NCBI GenBank assembly: GCA_946611525.1 | Contig: CAMODS010000042.1 | Coordinates: forward strand, 1-9,569 | DNA from: an uncultured Lachnospiraceae bacterium | GTDB lineage: Bacteria > Bacillota > Clostridia > Lachnospirales > Lachnospiraceae | Length of the DNA stretch: 9,569 nucleotides | Reading direction: 5' to 3' | In this document: positions 6,727 to 9,569 of the stretch, piece after piece | How the letters are laid out: every line of letters begins with the position of its first letter | Numbering within the stretch: the stretch's first letter is position 1 | Translations under genes and position numbers: made by a program | Notes under the pieces: generated by a model | Told to the model about the DNA's origin: nothing | Seen by the model: the letters and a program-made list of their open reading frames with translations, nothing else | The model's database searches: none

Positions 6727-7875
6727 TTATGCTGTGATCTCTTTCAGCAATGCCTCGAATGCCGGCTGGTCGGAAGGCTTTCTGCGAGTCTTTAAGGTGA
6801 CAGTGGTATCGCAGATGGTGATATCCTTCATAGACTCAAGATGCTCACGCATCTTCCTGCCCGCCACAGGACCCCAGGATCCATTTTCAATAAGGCCAAA
6901 CTTTCTGTTCTGGAAGTTTTTGATCTCAAGGTGATACAAAAGATCCTCCATGGCAGGGAACAGGGCTCCGTCGTAGGTAACGGATGCCAGAACTATCCTG
7001 TCATACTGGAAGCATTTTTCCACAGCCTCAGAAACATGCTCTCTGGTAAGATCCATTGTCTTTACCTTTTCTCCTGCTGCCTCCAGCTCCTCGGCAAAGC
7101 GTAAAGCTGCCTCTTTGGTATGTCCGTGAACGGAAGCATAGCACACCAGGATTCCGTGGAACTCAGGCTTGTAGCTGCTCCAGATGTCATACTTTTCGAT
7201 ATATGGTGTCAGATCCCCAGTAAGCACCGGTCCGTGAAGAGGACAGATAGTCGAAATATCAAGGGTAGCTGCTTTTTTAAGAAGCGCCTGAACGGAAGCA
7301 CCATATTTGCCTACTATATTGAGATAGTAGTGGCTGGCTTCCTGCTCCCAGGGAACATTGTTGCATATAGCTCCGAAAGTACCAAAGCCGTCTGCGGAAA
7401 AGAGCACCTTCTCACTCTGTTCGTAACTTACCATAACCTCGGGCCAGTGAACCATGGGTGCCATGAAAAACTGAAGGGTGTGTGATCCGAGGTTTAAAGT
7501 ATCTCCCTCAGCCACTCCCGTAACCCGGCTGTCATCTATATCAAAGAAATTGGGGAGCATGCCCTTTGCCTTTGCAGAACATACCAGCTGCATGGAAGGA
7601 AACTTTTCTGCCAAAGCTCCGATGGTCCCGGAATGATCCGGCTCCAGATGATTTACCACCAGATAATCCGGCTGTCTGCCCAAAAGCACCTCATCCACAT
7701 TTTTCAGCCACTCCTCTGAACCTCTGCGGTCAACAGTATCCATGATGGCGATCTTGTCGTCTACGATCACGTATGAATTGTAGGATATACCCTCCTCCAT
7801 GGGATACTGACCTTCAAAAAGGTCGATGGTTGTATCATCTACTCCAACATATTTGATGGTATCCGTTACTTTCAT
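6727..7875 (-). CDS. fprA: A-type flavoprotein / flavodiiron protein (O2 or NO reductase)
   Basis: A 382-residue cytoplasmic protein of usual length for clostridial FprA, which reduces O2 to water or NO to N2O with electrons from rubredoxin or similar donors. The metallo-beta-lactamase-like domain (about 1-245) holds the full diiron ligand set: H76, E78, D80, H81 (HLEPDH), H143, D162 and H214 (CPLHGP). The flavodoxin domain (about 248-382) has the FMN phosphate loop SVHGHTKEAA and the later FMN loops SVTYDGALFPAMEDLL and ENGSWGPVAGRK. No fused rubredoxin or reductase domain is present. The ATG at 7875 is preferred: AGGAGGG (7882-7888) lies 6 nt upstream and family homology starts there. An ATG at 7899 would overlap the upstream gene and place the ribosome site inside the ORF. 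The gene follows the PAS protein by 16 nt, suggesting redox-linked control. Confidence 0.93.
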   Translation of the reverse strand: MKVTDTIKYVGVDDTTIDLFEGQYPMEEGISYNSYVIVDDKIAIMDTVDRRGSEEWLKNVDEVLLGRQPDYLVVNHLEPDHSGTIGALAEKFPSMQLVCSAKAKGMLPNFFDIDDSRVTGVAEGDTLNLGSHTLQFFMAPMVHWPEVMVSYEQSEKVLFSADGFGTFGAICNNVPWEQEASHYYLNIVGKYGASVQALLKKAATLDISTICPLHGPVLTGDLTPYIEKYDIWSSYKPEFHGILVCYASVHGHTKEAALRFAEELEAAGEKVKTMDLTREHVSEAVEKCFQYDRIVLASVTYDGALFPAMEDLLYHLEIKNFQNRKFGLIENGSWGPVAGRKMREHLESMKDITICDTTVTLKTRRKPSDQPAFEALLKEITA

Positions 7876-7922
7876 TTTAAACCCTCCTCTTTTAACCATT
7901 ATTTTCCATTTTCATTTTAAAC
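7870..7922. repeat. 13-bp direct repeat spanning the PAS/fprA junction
   Basis: TTTCATTTTAAAC occurs at 7870-7882 and again, identical, at 7910-7922, exactly 40 bp apart. On the coding strand each copy reads GTTTAAAATGAAA. One carries the fprA start codon, the other encodes FKMK near the C-terminus of the PAS protein. It may be the trace of a small local duplication or slippage event. Confidence 0.6.
7882..7888 (-). promoter_or_regulatory. Ribosome binding site deciding the fprA start
   Basis: AGGAGGG on the minus strand lies 6 nt before the ATG at 7875 and just after the PAS gene's TAA. It excludes the longer reading from 7899. Confidence 0.85.
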
Positions 7923-8806
7923 GAAATTCCGCCTATAATATTGTTCTTTCTTCTCTCGGCACGGTTCTCGTTCATACGCGCCTCTGCCAGCTCCATCATG
8001 TGATGGATCCCGTCTGCCTCTGAGTACACGGAAGCTCCCGCCGATACTCCCGGAGCCAGATGAGGATTGGTCATATAGCCTACTTTATTGAGTGCAAGAT
8101 CCAGCCTGGACAAAAGTATATCCACCTGTGACATTCTCTGTATCTGATGGAGTACCAAAAATGTGTCTGCTCCAAGTCTGGATAAAATGCCTCCCGTACC
8201 CAAAGTCTGAGAAAAGCACTCCGCCACATCCATCAAAAGCTCATCTGCATACTCATCGCCATACTTTTCCTTGGTCTCGTGAAAATTATCTATATCAAGG
8301 TAAATGCATACAAAATCCAGATCCCTGAGATGGAACGCATCCTCGTATACCTGCATTTCCTCCATGAGTCCCACTTGGTTTACCAGACCCGTAAGCTCAT
8401 CTCTCTTATATTCAGGAGGAACCGATTCCAGTCCCGCAGACTCCTCAGTTACATCCACGAAAAAGCCTACCAATCCGGCTATATCACCTTGATCATCATA
8501 AACAGGAGTCTTTGTGGCACGGATGTGGTGCACCTCATTTCTGACTATACACATGCCCTCTGCGTTGTTGATGGTGACACCATCCCTAAGGACACGCCAC
8601 TCATCTGTCTGATATGGCAGCGGGTCGATGTGCCATCCCATGTCCTCATCCGTCTTACCTACGATGGCACTTTCATCCTCAAACTCATAAAAGTCCAAAA
8701 ATGCCTTGTTGGCACCTACAAACCTACGCTCCCTGTCCTTCCAAAAGAGCTTGAGATGATCCTGGTTCATAAGTGCATCCAACAGGTTAATCTTGGAATA
8801 ATCCAT
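7892..8806 (-). CDS. PAS-domain protein with degenerate GGDEF domain (GADTF), probable non-catalytic sensor
   Basis: A 304-residue soluble protein with no membrane helix. A PAS domain (about 15-122) runs from LKLFWKDRERRFVGANKAF to a PAC-like end, GLVGFFVDVTEE. It is followed by a GGDEF fold (about 134-290) with DELTGLVNQ (136-144) and DIDNF (171-175). The signature is GADTF at 212-216, losing the second Gly and the catalytic Glu, and the GHxxGD motif is replaced by GDEYAD. Cyclase activity is therefore very unlikely. A GTP or c-di-GMP binding role, or a protein contact role, is possible. The PAS ligand cannot be read from sequence. The ATG at 8806 is chosen because GGAGGAGAG (8813-8821) sits 6 nt upstream and homology begins there; an ATG at 8872 would overlap the peptidase gene by 65 bp. 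One base separates it from the upstream stop; fprA follows 16 nt downstream. Confidence 0.88.
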   Translation of the reverse strand: MDYSKINLLDALMNQDHLKLFWKDRERRFVGANKAFLDFYEFEDESAIVGKTDEDMGWHIDPLPYQTDEWRVLRDGVTINNAEGMCIVRNEVHHIRATKTPVYDDQGDIAGLVGFFVDVTEESAGLESVPPEYKRDELTGLVNQVGLMEEMQVYEDAFHLRDLDFVCIYLDIDNFHETKEKYGDEYADELLMDVAECFSQTLGTGGILSRLGADTFLVLHQIQRMSQVDILLSRLDLALNKVGYMTNPHLAPGVSAGASVYSEADGIHHMMELAEARMNENRAERRKNNIIGGISFKMKMENNG

Positions 8807-8807
8807 A

Positions 8808-9545
8808 TCAGTCTCTCCTCCGACCAAATAATAACAACAAACGAAGTAATTGTAAAATTGACGCTGCGGCACTGGCCACGTATGTCATAGCTGCAGCCCC
8901 CAGCACCTTTTTTGTATATACATGCTCCTCTGAATCGAGAATGCCTATCTCCTGCAATATCACGTCTGCACGTCTGGATGCATTGAACTCTACCGGCAGG
9001 GTGATCAACTGAAACATCACCGCAAAGGTAAATGCAAGTATCCCGGCTTTTATCAAAAACTGACTGGTGTTGCCGTTGAAGAACAGACCTATAAGGATAA
9101 GCGGCCAGGCTAAGGTGGAACCCAGATTGGCGATGGGAACCAGGCCGGTTCTCATCTCTAAAGGCGCATATTTTTCATGGTGCTGTATCACGTGTCCACA
9201 CTCATGGGCCGCTACTGACACCGCCGCCACTGAGCTCTGGCCGTACACTGCATCCGAGAGGTTTACCGTCCTGGTACGGGGATCGTAGTGATCCGTCAGC
9301 TGCCCGCTGACGTGGCTTATCCTCACATCATTTATGCCGGCGTATCTGAGTATGCGCTCTGCAGTCTCGGCACCGGTCAGACCTGTATGGCTTCTGATCT
9401 TGGAGTATTTGGCAAAGGTGGACTTTACCCGGGCAGATGCAAGAAGGCAGATGGCTGCGCCGATAAGGACCAGGATGTAGGTCCAGTCCAGATAATAGCC
9501 GCCATAGCCCATTCCATAGCCACCATAATATCCTATATCGTACAT
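8808..9545 (-). CDS. yugP: Membrane neutral zinc metallopeptidase, YugP family
   Basis: A 245-residue integral membrane protein matching the YugP/Zn_peptidase_2 family. The zinc site HECGH is at 114-118 within AAHECGHVIQHHEKYAP, and PVEFNASRRADVIL (184-197) is the second conserved block, whose Glu186 may be the third ligand. Membrane segments are near 22-38, 137-155, 166-184 and 213-240. The substrate is unknown; the family is thought to be a membrane-embedded or membrane-associated protease. The first 19 residues are strikingly rich in Gly and Tyr. The start at 9545 has GAGGAG (9555-9560) 9 nt upstream. It is the first visible gene of the leftward run, and only 24 bp precede it, so its promoter or an earlier gene lies outside the window. 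Its TGA is one base before the PAS gene's ATG (TGATATG), which implies coupled translation. Confidence 0.9.
   Translation of the reverse strand: MYDIGYYGGYGMGYGGYYLDWTYILVLIGAAICLLASARVKSTFAKYSKIRSHTGLTGAETAERILRYAGINDVRISHVSGQLTDHYDPRTRTVNLSDAVYGQSSVAAVSVAAHECGHVIQHHEKYAPLEMRTGLVPIANLGSTLAWPLILIGLFFNGNTSQFLIKAGILAFTFAVMFQLITLPVEFNASRRADVILQEIGILDSEEHVYTKKVLGAAAMTYVASAAASILQLLRLLLLFGRRRD
8813..8821 (-). promoter_or_regulatory. Ribosome binding site deciding the PAS-gene start
   Basis: GGAGGAGAG on the minus strand lies 6 nt before the ATG at 8806, inside the last codons of the peptidase gene. It supports the shorter PAS protein over a start at 8872. Confidence 0.85.
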
Positions 9546-9569
9546 ATTTCTTTTCTCCTCATTTGTTGT

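Noticed and set aside
7120..7485. Plus-strand open frame of about 121 codons opposite fprA
   Set aside because: It lies fully antisense to the conserved diiron domain of fprA and has no ribosome site or recognisable motif.
7876..7899. Longer fprA start at 7899
   Set aside because: It would overlap the PAS gene by 8 bp and place the strong AGGAGGG site inside the ORF.
8807..8872. Longer PAS-protein start at 8872
   Set aside because: It would overlap the peptidase gene by 65 bp, while a strong ribosome site serves the ATG at 8806.
8279..8890. Long plus-strand open frame (about 203 codons) opposite the PAS gene
   Set aside because: It is antisense to a recognisable PAS-GGDEF protein, starts at GTG with no ribosome site, and its translation shows no domain pattern.

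Overview
The window looks like chromosomal DNA of a Gram-positive anaerobe of the Clostridia, most likely a Lachnospiraceae member. This is inferred from protein style (membrane GGDEF proteins with jelly-roll sensor domains, an A-type flavodiiron protein, a YugP-type zinc peptidase), AGGAGG-type ribosome binding sites, mid-40s to high-40s percent GC by eye, and tight gene packing. There are eight protein-coding genes, one of them cut by the left edge. I see no RNA genes, insertion sequences, CRISPR arrays or attachment sites.

Layout. (1) Minus strand, 1-2630: a response regulator with REC, GGDDF and EAL domains (2630 to 939), followed 24 nt later by the first 304 codons of a GH31 glycosidase (914 to the left edge). 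(2) A 171-bp divergent intergenic region, 2631-2801, with a TTGACA-type promoter for the rightward genes and a small inverted repeat. (3) Plus strand, 2802-6088: two membrane diguanylate cyclases overlapping by ATGA. (4) Minus strand, 9545 to 6072: a compact four-gene run in the order membrane zinc peptidase, PAS plus degenerate GGDEF protein, flavodiiron protein FprA, and a precorrin-2 dehydrogenase-like protein. The gaps are 1, 16 and 16 nt, so it is probably one operon. Its last gene overlaps the 3' end of the second cyclase by 17 bp, tail to tail.

How the genes may work together. Two apparently intact c-di-GMP synthases are transcribed away from a protein whose EAL domain keeps all its catalytic residues and whose GGDEF domain is altered. 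Synthesis and breakdown of c-di-GMP could therefore be balanced from one divergent control region. A fourth GGDEF-fold protein, with GADTF in place of the signature, sits in the operon with FprA (O2 or NO detoxification) and is probably a non-catalytic PAS sensor. The last gene of that operon resembles siroheme synthase, but the position of the family's catalytic aspartate appears to be glycine. The best candidates for new biology are this PAS/FprA/SirC-like operon and the divergent c-di-GMP locus.
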